Positions 1-5,296 are shown, counted from the first letter of the stretch. The stretch: 5,296 bases of DNA from an uncultured Lachnospiraceae bacterium (GCA_947177925.1 CAMWWJ010000233.1:1-5296); one strand, 5' to 3'. Numbers and translations: made by a program. Notes: a model not told the origin generated them from the sequence alone.

Positions 1-81
1 CAAAAAAATCACATCATATTTATCATGAAGTTTTTCCACAAAGTAAAGAAAATAAAAACAGGCAGTAAGGAAGGCATATGA
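1..81 (+). CDS. Possible 3' end of an upstream gene (partial)
   Basis: The frame starting at base 1 is open from the window edge to a TGA at 79-81, giving 26 residues that end KVKKIKTGSKEGI. That TGA overlaps the ATG of the next gene in an ATGA arrangement, which is common between co-translated operon genes. The stretch is part hydrophobic (HIIFIMKFF) and then basic, as at the end of a membrane protein. A second frame, starting at base 3, is also open and stops with TAA at 66-68, so the frame is not certain. Either could be chance in 80 bases of AT-rich DNA. No function can be given. Confidence 0.3.
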   Translation, partial: QKNHIIFIMKFFHKVKKIKTGSKEGI

Positions 82-821
82 ATAGGAAAATTGTATATGG
101 ATATGTGTGGGAAGCGGGAACCCATAAGCAGATCAATGAAGATTCCCTGTTTTTTCGCACCGTAAAAACAAAAAACGGCAGTCTTTTAATAGGCTGTATC
201 TGTGACGGGATGGGAGGGATCGGAAACGGGGAAACCGCCAGCGGATACGCAGTTGAGCAGTTGGAAAGATGGATTTTTAAAGAATTCATACCAACTATAA
301 GGAGGAGCAAAAGCAATGCCGTCATAAGGGGAAAAGGCATTCGCCTGTTTCAAAAAATAAACAGGGAGCTTTTTCAGCATATGAAGCTAAAAAGGATTCC
401 ATTGGGCACAACTGCCAGCCTTTTAATTTTATACGAAGGAAAAGGATATGTATTCCATATCGGAGACAGCCGGATCTATAGGTTTCATTCTATTCCGCTT
501 CTAAAAAAGGCGGTGCATGTAAAGCGTCTGACAAAGGATCACAAAAAGGATGACAGCACATTGACAAGGTGCCTTGGGCTTAATCCAAAAGGAGAACCTG
601 ACTTTTTTCAATTTTCTATTTTAAAAGGGAGTTGTGGATTTTTGCTTTGCTCAGATGGATTTTACAGAAATTTAGAAAAGGAGCAGTTAAAGTGTCTTTC
701 CCCAAAGATGCTGAAGGACGGAAAGAATATACAAAAAAGACTTTGGGAAATAGCTGAACGGATGAAGAAGAAAGGTGAACGGGATAATTTGTCGGCTCTT
801 TATATTAAATTAGAGCCTTAA
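78..821 (+). CDS. PP2C-family serine/threonine protein phosphatase
   Basis: A 247-residue cytosolic metal-dependent phosphatase that would remove phosphate from Ser/Thr of proteins, probably including the kinase encoded next to it and that kinase's substrates. The PP2C motifs appear in order: HKQINEDS (residues 16-23, with metal-site acidic residues E21/D22), CDGMGG (42-47, metal ligand D43) followed by GETAS, LGTTAS (109-114), GDSRIYR (129-135), LTKDH (151-155), LLCSDGF (189-195, metal ligand D193) and RDNLS (235-239, D236/N237). The length fits a bare catalytic domain, with no membrane segment or extra domain. The start is supported by AAGGAAGG at 67-74. The insert at 71-105 is rich in Lys and Arg. 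It is similar in type to Stp/PrpC phosphatases that pair with Hanks kinases. The family is certain; the substrate is unknown. Confidence 0.93.
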   Translation: MNRKIVYGYVWEAGTHKQINEDSLFFRTVKTKNGSLLIGCICDGMGGIGNGETASGYAVEQLERWIFKEFIPTIRRSKSNAVIRGKGIRLFQKINRELFQHMKLKRIPLGTTASLLILYEGKGYVFHIGDSRIYRFHSIPLLKKAVHVKRLTKDHKKDDSTLTRCLGLNPKGEPDFFQFSILKGSCGFLLCSDGFYRNLEKEQLKCLSPKMLKDGKNIQKRLWEIAERMKKKGERDNLSALYIKLEP

Positions 822-846
822 GAATATTTGGAAAAGGAGATTCGTT

Positions 847-2019
847 ATGAAAGAAGAAAATATGAAAAAAGAAAGGATAGAAGTAAAGAATGGAGCAGAA
901 CCCGTCATAGGGGAAAAATACAGGTTGATAAAGCAAATCGGAAAAGGAGGCAGCGGAATGGTATATTTGGCACAAGACCTGCATACGGGAAAGCTTTGGG
1001 CGGTAAAGCAAGTACAGGGGAAGCAGCAGTTTGAACGGGAAGCAGAAACGTTGCGGTCTGTGGACCATAAAAATCTCCCTCTTTTGGTAGATGTGGTCAG
1101 ACAGGCGGAGAGGGCATATCTGGTGATGGAATACATAGAAGGAAATACACTTGAGGAGATTTTGCAGGAAAAGAAATCTCTGCCCCTGCAGGAGGGGATA
1201 CGGATTGGACTGGAGGTTTTAGAGGCGTTAAAATGTCTGCATCATCAAAATCCATCTGTAATATACGGAGATTTAAAACCCTCCAATATTATGTTGGACA
1301 AAGAAGGTAGTGTAAAGCTGATAGACTTTGGGACTGCTTTTCGAAGCAGGCAGTGCGGGGAAACTTACGGAACACCAGGTTATGCGGCACCGGAGCAGAT
1401 TTTGGATAATCTATATGATCCCGGCATAGATGAACGAACGGATATATACTGCTTTGGCATTTTATTCTATAAAATGATTACGGGAGAATTTCCAAAGGAT
1501 CAAGAGGGAATGAAGAAAATGCAGCATCCGTATATTGGTGATAGTATTAAAAAAATTCTTTTTAAGTGCATGGCTTTTGAAAAGGACAAGCGTTACGAAG
1601 GGACGGAGCTATTGATAGAGGATTTAAAAAGGCTGTCTTTGGAGGAAAAAAGAAGGAAGAAAAGAAAGAGGGCTGCAAACGGTATATTTCTTTCCCTGTT
1701 TTTCATTAGCGCAACATGTTTCCTTTTGCATAATCTGGGATATGGACAGCTTCTTTATCCATCTTTTACATTCTGGTTCTTTTCTTATTGGTGGTATAAA
1801 ACCTTTTGTAAAAAGAAGGAGGAATTTTATCAGGGGGACGGTATCCGATTAGTTCTTTCTGCCAAAAAAATACCGGGACTACTGTTTATATTGTTATGGA
1901 TGACGTGTGCTGTCCTTGTATGGAATGTGCTGTTCTTTTCCGGGTATATGCAGGCAGAGGCTGCCAGCAGACAGGAGCTTAGGGATGAATTTGGGAGGAA
2001 GGTTTTGGTGCGGGAATAA
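847..2019 (+). CDS. Membrane-anchored Hanks-type Ser/Thr protein kinase, YGD catalytic loop
   Basis: A 390-residue protein kinase with an N-terminal catalytic domain at about 25-265. It shows the glycine loop GKGGSGMV (32-39), AVK lysine K54, helix-C glutamate E65, catalytic loop YGDLKPSN (140-147; catalytic D142, K144, N147), DFG (160-162), GTPGYAAPE (175-183) and D199 in ERTDIYCFG. The usual HRD arginine is Gly here, so it is a non-RD kinase. A basic stretch (268-275) follows, then hydrophobic segments at about 279-297, 303-319 and 343-366, which place the kinase domain in the cytosol. There are no PASTA repeats and no sizeable outer domain, unlike PrkC/PknB. The start is set by AGGAGA at 835-840, seven bases upstream; a second ATG at 862 lacks such a site. 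It lies 25 bp after the PP2C gene, so the two form a probable kinase-phosphatase operon. The stop codon lies only 19 bp before a large repeat, so the C-terminus might have been altered (inference). Confidence 0.93.
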   Translation: MKEENMKKERIEVKNGAEPVIGEKYRLIKQIGKGGSGMVYLAQDLHTGKLWAVKQVQGKQQFEREAETLRSVDHKNLPLLVDVVRQAERAYLVMEYIEGNTLEEILQEKKSLPLQEGIRIGLEVLEALKCLHHQNPSVIYGDLKPSNIMLDKEGSVKLIDFGTAFRSRQCGETYGTPGYAAPEQILDNLYDPGIDERTDIYCFGILFYKMITGEFPKDQEGMKKMQHPYIGDSIKKILFKCMAFEKDKRYEGTELLIEDLKRLSLEEKRRKKRKRAANGIFLSLFFISATCFLLHNLGYGQLLYPSFTFWFFSYWWYKTFCKKKEEFYQGDGIRLVLSAKKIPGLLFILLWMTCAVLVWNVLFFSGYMQAEAASRQELRDEFGRKVLVRE

Positions 2020-2090
2020 AGGGGTGGGGTAAGCGGACGCAACAGAGAGATGAGAGCGGATTCCATGCGGTGTTTTTGGCAGCGTTTTTC

Positions 2091-2348
2091 CTAAACAGCC
2101 TGATTTAAGGTGCTGGCACCGTTCGGGTCGTCATACAGCGCCGTCCGTGGCGCAGTATGACTAAAATTGCCGTCCATGGCAATTTTACCCTGGGTAGTGG
2201 ACAGGCTGTTAAGGAAAAACGCTGCCAAAAACAATGCATGGAATCCGCTCTCATCTCTCTGTTGCTGTTTCGTTTCAGCCGCTACCTTTTGATAGGTATT
2301 GTCCACTTCCTTCACATATCGCACCTTTTCCCAAGGAACTGATGGCAT
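2091..2348 (-). CDS. Hypothetical 85-residue minus-strand frame within the repeat region
   Basis: An open frame starts at ATG 2348 (MPSVPWEKVRYVKEV), crosses the spacer and the right arm of element 1, reads through both internal hairpins, and ends at a TAG in the left arm. The N-terminal half looks protein-like: a charged stretch (KVRYVKEVDNTYQKVAAETK) followed by a hydrophobic segment (FHALFLAAFFLNSL, about residues 36-49). The C-terminal third is encoded by hairpin DNA and looks unnatural. There is no good ribosome binding site before this ATG, and the frame stays open further upstream to an ATG at 2420 inside element 2. I do not recognise a family. It may be a real small gene, a fragment of one carried by the repeat, or chance. 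Confidence 0.3.
   Translation of the reverse strand: MPSVPWEKVRYVKEVDNTYQKVAAETKQQQRDESGFHALFLAAFFLNSLSTTQGKIAMDGNFSHTAPRTALYDDPNGASTLNQAV
2130..2161. other. Hairpin inside element 1 (first of tandem pair)
   Basis: The strands 2130-2142 and 2149-2161 pair over 13 positions with a single A-A mismatch, closing a six-base loop GTCCGT. The apex GCCGTCCGTGGC is almost the same as that of the next hairpin, which starts at the very next base. The stem would form in RNA from either strand. Confidence 0.75.
2162..2187. terminator. Perfect 10-bp hairpin inside element 1, possible bidirectional terminator
   Basis: TAAAATTGCC (2162-2171) and GGCAATTTTA (2178-2187) pair perfectly around the loop GTCCAT. 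The stem starts with an A run and ends with a T run, so on either strand the 3' side is a short U tract, as in a weak bidirectional intrinsic terminator. It would suit the end of the kinase operon. The U run is only four bases and part of the stem, so the terminator role is tentative; the hairpin itself is clear. Confidence 0.4.
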
Positions 2349-2359
2349 TTCAATACACA

Positions 2360-2517
2360 GTGGGAGCCGGCAGGGCATAGAATAGAATAGTCTTTTGGGC
2401 CTTGGCAAAATCGCCGGCACTTACGCACCGTATTTTGGTGCGTTAGTACCGCTGCGTTTTTGCAGAGCGAGAGCGTGCCCATAAGACTATTCTATTCTAT
2501 GCCCTGCCGGCTCCCAC
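2360..2517. repeat. Large inverted-repeat element 2 (41-bp arms, 35 perfect)
   Basis: The left arm is 2360-2400 and the right arm 2477-2517. They are inverse complements with one mismatch (2395 against 2482), and the outer 35 bp (2360-2394 with 2483-2517) pair perfectly. The arm contains GGGAGCCGGCAGGGCATAG and then a short AATAGAATAG repeat. The 76-bp centre carries a strong hairpin (2416-2450) and a small CTGC/GCAG one (2452-2465). There is no T run after the outer stem on either strand, so it is a poor intrinsic terminator. Arms this well matched suggest a recent or maintained structure. It looks GC-richer than the genes around it. The type of element is unknown. Confidence 0.85.
2416..2450. 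other. Hairpin inside element 2
   Basis: GGCACTTACGCACC (2416-2429) pairs with GGTGCGTTAGTACC (2437-2450) over 14 positions with two mismatches, around the loop GTATTTT. The apical part CGCACC/GGTGCG is perfect. It caps the long outer stem of element 2. Confidence 0.65.
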
Positions 2518-2557
2518 GTCCTCTTATCAAATTCCCGTTCCCCTGAAAAAATTTTTC

Positions 2558-2586
2558 TTGTATTCCCGTATAATCTAGTGTAGAAT
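2558..2586 (+). promoter_or_regulatory. Candidate SigA-type promoter for the aminotransferase operon
   Basis: TTGTAT (2558-2563) and TAGAAT (2581-2586) are separated by exactly 17 bp, which fits a vegetative promoter: the -10 matches 5 of 6 and the -35 matches TTG only. A better -10 hexamer, TATAAT, lies at 2569-2574 but has no convincing -35 at the right distance. TTGTAT 2604-2609 with CATAAT 2628-2633 (18 bp apart) is a third option. At least one promoter is expected here because the structured repeats separate this operon from the kinase gene. Confidence 0.45.
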
Positions 2587-2600
2587 AAGCAAGGAAAATG

Positions 2601-2616
2601 TAATTGTATACAATTA
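2601..2616. promoter_or_regulatory. Perfect 16-bp palindrome, candidate operator
   Basis: TAATTGTATACAATTA is its own reverse complement. It lies 14 bp downstream of the candidate -10 and overlaps an alternative -35, so a bound dimeric repressor would block transcription. The core TTGTATACAA resembles sites used by some GntR-family regulators. That link is inference from motif shape, and no regulator gene is in the window. Confidence 0.45.
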
Positions 2617-2674
2617 TCCATGTGTTACATAATATTTTCTTAAGGACAATCCATCAGGAGAGTCCGGGGAGTGG

Positions 2675-2693
2675 TAAAGCAGGAGCTGCTTTA
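2675..2693 (+). promoter_or_regulatory. Small leader hairpin upstream of the aminotransferase gene
   Basis: TAAAGCA (2675-2681) and TGCTTTA (2687-2693) pair perfectly around GGAGC, followed by TTTG. A weaker GGAC/GTCC pairing lies just upstream (2644-2647 with 2662-2665). It might be a weak attenuator or a transcript-stabilising stem. I see no T-box motif or other riboswitch hallmark in the leader. Confidence 0.3.
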
Positions 2694-2735
2694 TTTGTTA
2701 GAAGAATTTATCAGAAATGAGAAAGGAAGAACATT

Positions 2736-3932
2736 ATGTCACTAACATTATCAAAAAAAGCGCAGGCAGTAAAACCGTCTTCAACCTTGGCGATTACGGC
2801 AAAAGCAAAGGAAATGAGAGCACAAGGAATCGATGTGGTTGGATTTGGAGCAGGTGAGCCGGATTTTAATACACCGGAAAATGTATGTGATTCTGCGATT
2901 TCTGCCATAAAAGAAGGCTTTACGAAATATACTCCGGCTTCTGGAACAAACGAATTAAAAGAAGCAATCTGCAAAAAGTTCAAGGAATTTAATGGAATTG
3001 ATTATGCGCCCAATCAGATTGTAATCAGTAATGGCGGAAAGCATTCCTTAAGCAATGTATTTGATGCTATTTTAAATCCGGGTGATGAAGTGATTATTCC
3101 GGCGCCTTATTGGTTAAGCTATCCGGAAATGGTAAAATTATCGGATGGAGTACCGGTAACGATTGTAGGAGAAAGAGAAAACGGATATAAAGTAACCGCT
3201 TCCCAGGTTCAGGATGCCATTACGCCAAAGACAAAAGCATTGATTTTAAATACTCCAAGCAATCCTACGGGTATGATTTATGAGGAAGAGGAATTAAGGA
3301 AAATTGCGGATGTTGTAGTCAAAAATGATATTTATGTGGTTGCGGATGAAATGTATGAATATCTGATTTATGGAGAGGAAAAACATGTGAGCATTGCATC
3401 CCTTCATGAAGAAATCTACAAAAGAACCATTACATGCAGCGGATTGTCCAAAAGCTACGCTATGACTGGCTGGAGAATCGGCTATACAGGTTCCTCTGTA
3501 GAGATTGCAAAGCTTATGGGTTCCGTACAGTCCCATGCTACGAGCAATCCAAATTCCATTGCGCAAAAGGCCGCTTTAGAAGCTTTGACAGGTCCTCAGG
3601 ATACGGTAGACAATATGAGGGAGGAATTTAATAAAAGAAGAGTTTATATGTATGAAAGAGTGAGCAAAATGCCTCATGTCTATCTATTAGAGCCCAAAGG
3701 AGCCTTTTATGTGTTTATTGATGTTTCAAAAGCTGTAGAAAAAACTTATAAAGGTGAGGCAATTAATTCAGCAGCAAGGCTTGCAGAAATTCTGTTAGCG
3801 GATTATAATACAGCAGTAGTGCCCTGTGCTGATTTTGGATTCCCGAATCATATCCGGTTGTCTTATGCCATCAGCATGGAGCAGATTGAAAAAGGGCTTG
3901 ACAGATTTGAAAGTTTTTTAAAGAGCCTGTAA
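2736..3932 (+). CDS. aspB: Class I PLP-dependent aminotransferase, aspartate aminotransferase type
   Basis: A 398-residue cytosolic fold-type I enzyme of the subgroup that includes Bacillus/Thermus aspartate aminotransferase. It would transfer the amino group between aspartate and 2-oxoglutarate, linking oxaloacetate to amino-acid synthesis. Visible hallmarks are GAGEPDFNTP (38-47), the cofactor-stacking aromatic in PAPYW (W126), NTPSNPTG (172-179, N176), VADEMYEY (202-209; D204 pairs with the pyridine nitrogen, Y207), the Schiff-base lysine K239 in SKSYAMTGWRIGY (with R247 for the phosphate), and R374 in NHIRLSYA, which binds the substrate alpha-carboxylate. Length and motif order are normal and nothing is missing. 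AAAGGA at 2722-2727 sits eight bases before the ATG. The next gene follows after 22 bp. Substrate preference within this subgroup (aspartate, or broader) cannot be settled from sequence. Confidence 0.93.
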   Translation: MSLTLSKKAQAVKPSSTLAITAKAKEMRAQGIDVVGFGAGEPDFNTPENVCDSAISAIKEGFTKYTPASGTNELKEAICKKFKEFNGIDYAPNQIVISNGGKHSLSNVFDAILNPGDEVIIPAPYWLSYPEMVKLSDGVPVTIVGERENGYKVTASQVQDAITPKTKALILNTPSNPTGMIYEEEELRKIADVVVKNDIYVVADEMYEYLIYGEEKHVSIASLHEEIYKRTITCSGLSKSYAMTGWRIGYTGSSVEIAKLMGSVQSHATSNPNSIAQKAALEALTGPQDTVDNMREEFNKRRVYMYERVSKMPHVYLLEPKGAFYVFIDVSKAVEKTYKGEAINSAARLAEILLADYNTAVVPCADFGFPNHIRLSYAISMEQIEKGLDRFESFLKSL

Positions 3933-3954
3933 AGAAGGTAAAGGAGTAGGTTTT

Positions 3955-4500
3955 ATGCCGGAAGAATTTAAAAGATTGGATAGAACTTTAAAATACGAAG
4001 GGTCCATTATAAATTTTTATAAGGATACGGTGCTTGTTCCAAATGGAAATATTGTGCATTGGGATTTTATCGGACATAAAGGGGCGGCTGCGGTAGTTCC
4101 GGTTATGGATGATGGGAGGATTTTAATGGTGCGCCAGTACAGAAATGCGCTGGACCGGTACACACTGGAAATCCCGGCAGGGGGCCTGAATGATAAAGAG
4201 GAGCCTTTTATTGACTGCAGCATGAGGGAATTGGAAGAAGAAACCGGATACAAAACGGATAAGTCCAATATGGAATTTTTAATCAATATCAGAACTACGG
4301 TTGCATTTTGCAATGAATTGATACAGGTATATGTAGCAAGGAACCTGCAGCCTTCCATGCAAAAGCTGGATGAGGATGAGTTTATCCATGTAAAGCCCTA
4401 TACCATTGAAGAACTCTGTGAGAAAATATATGCTGGGGAAATTGAGGATGGAAAAACGATTTCTGCACTTATGGCATATAAGAACAAATATGTGAGATAA
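3955..4500 (+). CDS. nudF: NUDIX hydrolase, ADP-ribose pyrophosphatase type
   Basis: A 181-residue NUDIX protein expected to hydrolyse ADP-ribose (or a related nucleoside diphosphate sugar) to AMP and ribose 5-phosphate, clearing a reactive metabolite of NAD turnover. The complete NUDIX box GX5EX7REUXEEXGU lies at residues 77-99 (G77, E83, R91-E92, E95-E96, G98), with the metal-binding glutamates present. The preceding VRQYRNAL (59-66) and LEIPAGG (71-77) are typical of the ADP-ribose pyrophosphatase branch, and the length fits. AAGGAG at 3941-3946 supports the start. It is probably co-transcribed with the aminotransferase. The downstream spoIIM matches the B. subtilis region where nudF lies close to spoIIM (recalled synteny), which supports the symbol. 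Exact substrate is inferred from the branch. Confidence 0.9.
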   Translation: MPEEFKRLDRTLKYEGSIINFYKDTVLVPNGNIVHWDFIGHKGAAAVVPVMDDGRILMVRQYRNALDRYTLEIPAGGLNDKEEPFIDCSMRELEEETGYKTDKSNMEFLINIRTTVAFCNELIQVYVARNLQPSMQKLDEDEFIHVKPYTIEELCEKIYAGEIEDGKTISALMAYKNKYVR

Positions 4501-4543
4501 GAGGAAAAGAAGGTTAGAAGAAGTGAAGGGATGTTTTGTGTTC

Positions 4544-4574
4544 TTGCTTATGCTGCCTTTACAGCTTATATAAT
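4544..4574 (+). promoter_or_regulatory. Weak candidate promoter in the nudF-spoIIM gap
   Basis: The 149-bp gap has a consensus TATAAT at 4569-4574, with TTGCTT at 4544-4549 upstream. The 19-bp spacing is long and the -35 is poor. I see no convincing terminator in the gap, so spoIIM could also be transcribed by read-through. I could not identify a clear sporulation sigma-factor site. Confidence 0.25.
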
Positions 4575-4649
4575 TTTAAGATAGCTTTTGTTTCTAAATT
4601 GCTACCTGTCCTCATATATTGTGAAAAGAAACAGAAATGGGGATAGAAT

Positions 4650-5279
4650 ATGAAAACATTTAAGGCTTATAAAAGAATTGGAAATATTGAAAAAAGAGAA
4701 GGCGCAAACTGGCTTTTCTTTTTTGTGTTTGGATTTTTAATGGGAGTTCTGCTTGTAAATGTGAAAACAGATTATTTTCTGGAAGACTCTCTGTTTTTTG
4801 GAGAAGAATTATTAAACAGGCTATCCTACACATCCTTTCATAATGAACAGTATATGGTATATCTTCTGCAAAACAGAATGGGAATTTTATTGTTTTTGCT
4901 GGTGGCAGCTACTACCTTGTTTGGAATCGTGATTTTATATTTATATGTAGCATGGTTTGGCATGAGCCTGGGAATCCTAATGTCGGTAGTAACCATCCGA
5001 TATGGAGGGAGGGGAATATTGATTTTTTTTGCAGCATTGCTTCCGCAGGAAATTCTGTACATACCTGCATTTCTTGTTCTTGTAAATCTGCTCCATGATT
5101 TGTGTGCTGTCATATACTTTCCGGGAAAAATGTTTCGCAGTACAGGAATAGGAAAAAAGCAGTTTTTTGCAAAGGGAATTTTTACCTATATTTTCCTTTC
5201 CGGAGTTGTCATAATCGGGGTATTCTTTGAGAGTTATGTAAATCCGTTTTTTTTAAGAAAAATATTACATTTTTTATAA
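4650..5279 (+). CDS. spoIIM: Stage II sporulation protein M (SpoIIM-like membrane protein)
   Basis: A 209-residue integral membrane protein. In B. subtilis SpoIIM acts with SpoIID and SpoIIP in the peptidoglycan-degrading machine that drives engulfment of the forespore, with SpoIIM as the membrane anchor. Here a short basic N-terminus leads into a transmembrane segment at about 21-37, an outer loop (38-76), further hydrophobic segments at about 78-100, 104-116 and 122-147, and a last one at about 177-193. Family-like marks are the short polar/Pro motif LPQEI (131-135) inside the hydrophobic region and the C-terminal ESYVNP (194-199). The length fits. The ribosome site is modest (GGGGA at 4639-4643, six bases before the ATG). 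Position after a nudF-type gene agrees with the known neighbourhood. A xerD-type recombinase gene often lies nearby, but the window ends 17 bp after the stop. Confidence 0.87.
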   Translation: MKTFKAYKRIGNIEKREGANWLFFFVFGFLMGVLLVNVKTDYFLEDSLFFGEELLNRLSYTSFHNEQYMVYLLQNRMGILLFLLVAATTLFGIVILYLYVAWFGMSLGILMSVVTIRYGGRGILIFFAALLPQEILYIPAFLVLVNLLHDLCAVIYFPGKMFRSTGIGKKQFFAKGIFTYIFLSGVVIIGVFFESYVNPFFLRKILHFL

Positions 5280-5296
5280 TTTATTTTTCACTACAT

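Larger units (their letters stand above)
2039..2265. repeat. Large inverted-repeat element 1 (64-bp arms)
   Basis: The left arm is 2039-2102 and the right arm 2202-2265. The reverse complement of one matches the other at 61 of 64 positions without gaps. The 99-bp centre holds a short GGTGC/GCACC hairpin (2109-2120) and two larger hairpins (2130-2161 and 2162-2187), so a transcript of either strand could fold into a long stem capped by a multi-branch loop. The arm starts 19 bp after the kinase stop. No transposase is encoded inside and I see no clear target-site duplication. It could be a non-autonomous mobile element, a structured RNA or an inverted duplication. By position it may also end transcription of the kinase operon. 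Confidence 0.85.

Noticed and set aside
2157..2342. Plus-strand 61-codon open frame across the right arm of element 1
   Set aside because: It lies opposite the more protein-like minus-strand frame, begins inside a hairpin, has no ribosome binding site and gives no recognisable protein.
2360..2517. Element 2 as a Rho-independent terminator
   Set aside because: The stem is far too long and neither strand has a T tract after it.
2039..2517. Insertion sequence or CRISPR array
   Set aside because: There is no transposase frame or catalytic motif, and no regularly spaced direct repeats with unique spacers.
2590..2735. T-box or other riboswitch in the aminotransferase leader
   Set aside because: No T-box AGGGUGGNACCGCG-like segment and no familiar riboswitch core; only a small hairpin and a weak stem are visible.
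3294..3566. Minus-strand open frame within the aminotransferase gene
   Set aside because: It is antisense to conserved active-site motifs and has no independent evidence.
4017..4358. Minus-strand open frame within the NUDIX gene
   Set aside because: It is a shadow of a gene with a full catalytic motif on the other strand and has no start signal of its own.
4561..4587. Possible stem around AGCTTAT...ATAGCT in the nudF-spoIIM gap
   Set aside because: Pairing is short and imperfect, so it is not a convincing terminator.

Overview
The window looks like a chromosomal segment of a low-GC, endospore-forming Gram-positive bacterium (Bacillota, class Clostridia, most likely a Lachnospiraceae-type gut anaerobe). 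The evidence is the AT-rich codon use, strong AGGAGG-type ribosome binding sites, a spoIIM gene, and a NUDIX-spoIIM gene order that recalls the nudF-spoIIM region of Bacillus subtilis. The family-level assignment is inference. All five confident genes lie on the + strand.

Region 1 (1-2019) is a signalling pair: a PP2C-type protein phosphatase (78-821), then after 25 bp a membrane-anchored Hanks-type Ser/Thr kinase (847-2019). The bases before the phosphatase stay open in two frames. One of these ends in a TGA that overlaps the phosphatase ATG (ATGA), so the pair may be the tail of a longer operon. The two enzymes would set reversible Ser/Thr phosphorylation of shared targets. The kinase has YGD in place of HRD in its catalytic loop and no extracellular sensor domain.

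Region 2 (2020-2735) is a 716-bp gap with no conventional gene but the densest structure in the window. It holds two large inverted-repeat elements side by side. Element 1 (2039-2265) has 64-bp arms matching at 61 of 64 positions, around tandem hairpins with nearly identical apices. Element 2 (2360-2517) has 41-bp arms with one mismatch, including 35 perfect base pairs, around further hairpins. The two arms of element 1 both read as the same peptide on opposite strands, and an 85-codon minus-strand frame runs from between the elements through element 1. No transposase or known RNA family is visible. After the elements come a probable promoter, a perfect 16-bp palindrome that may be an operator, and a leader with a small hairpin.

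Region 3 (2736-5279) is housekeeping: an AspB-type class I aminotransferase (2736-3932), a NUDIX hydrolase of the ADP-ribose pyrophosphatase type 22 bp downstream (3955-4500), and after 149 bp the engulfment protein SpoIIM (4650-5279). The first two are almost certainly co-transcribed. spoIIM may be reached by read-through or have its own promoter.

The part most likely to be undescribed is the structured repeat pair in region 2. I cannot tell from one copy whether it is a dispersed non-autonomous element, a structured RNA, or the relic of a small gene.
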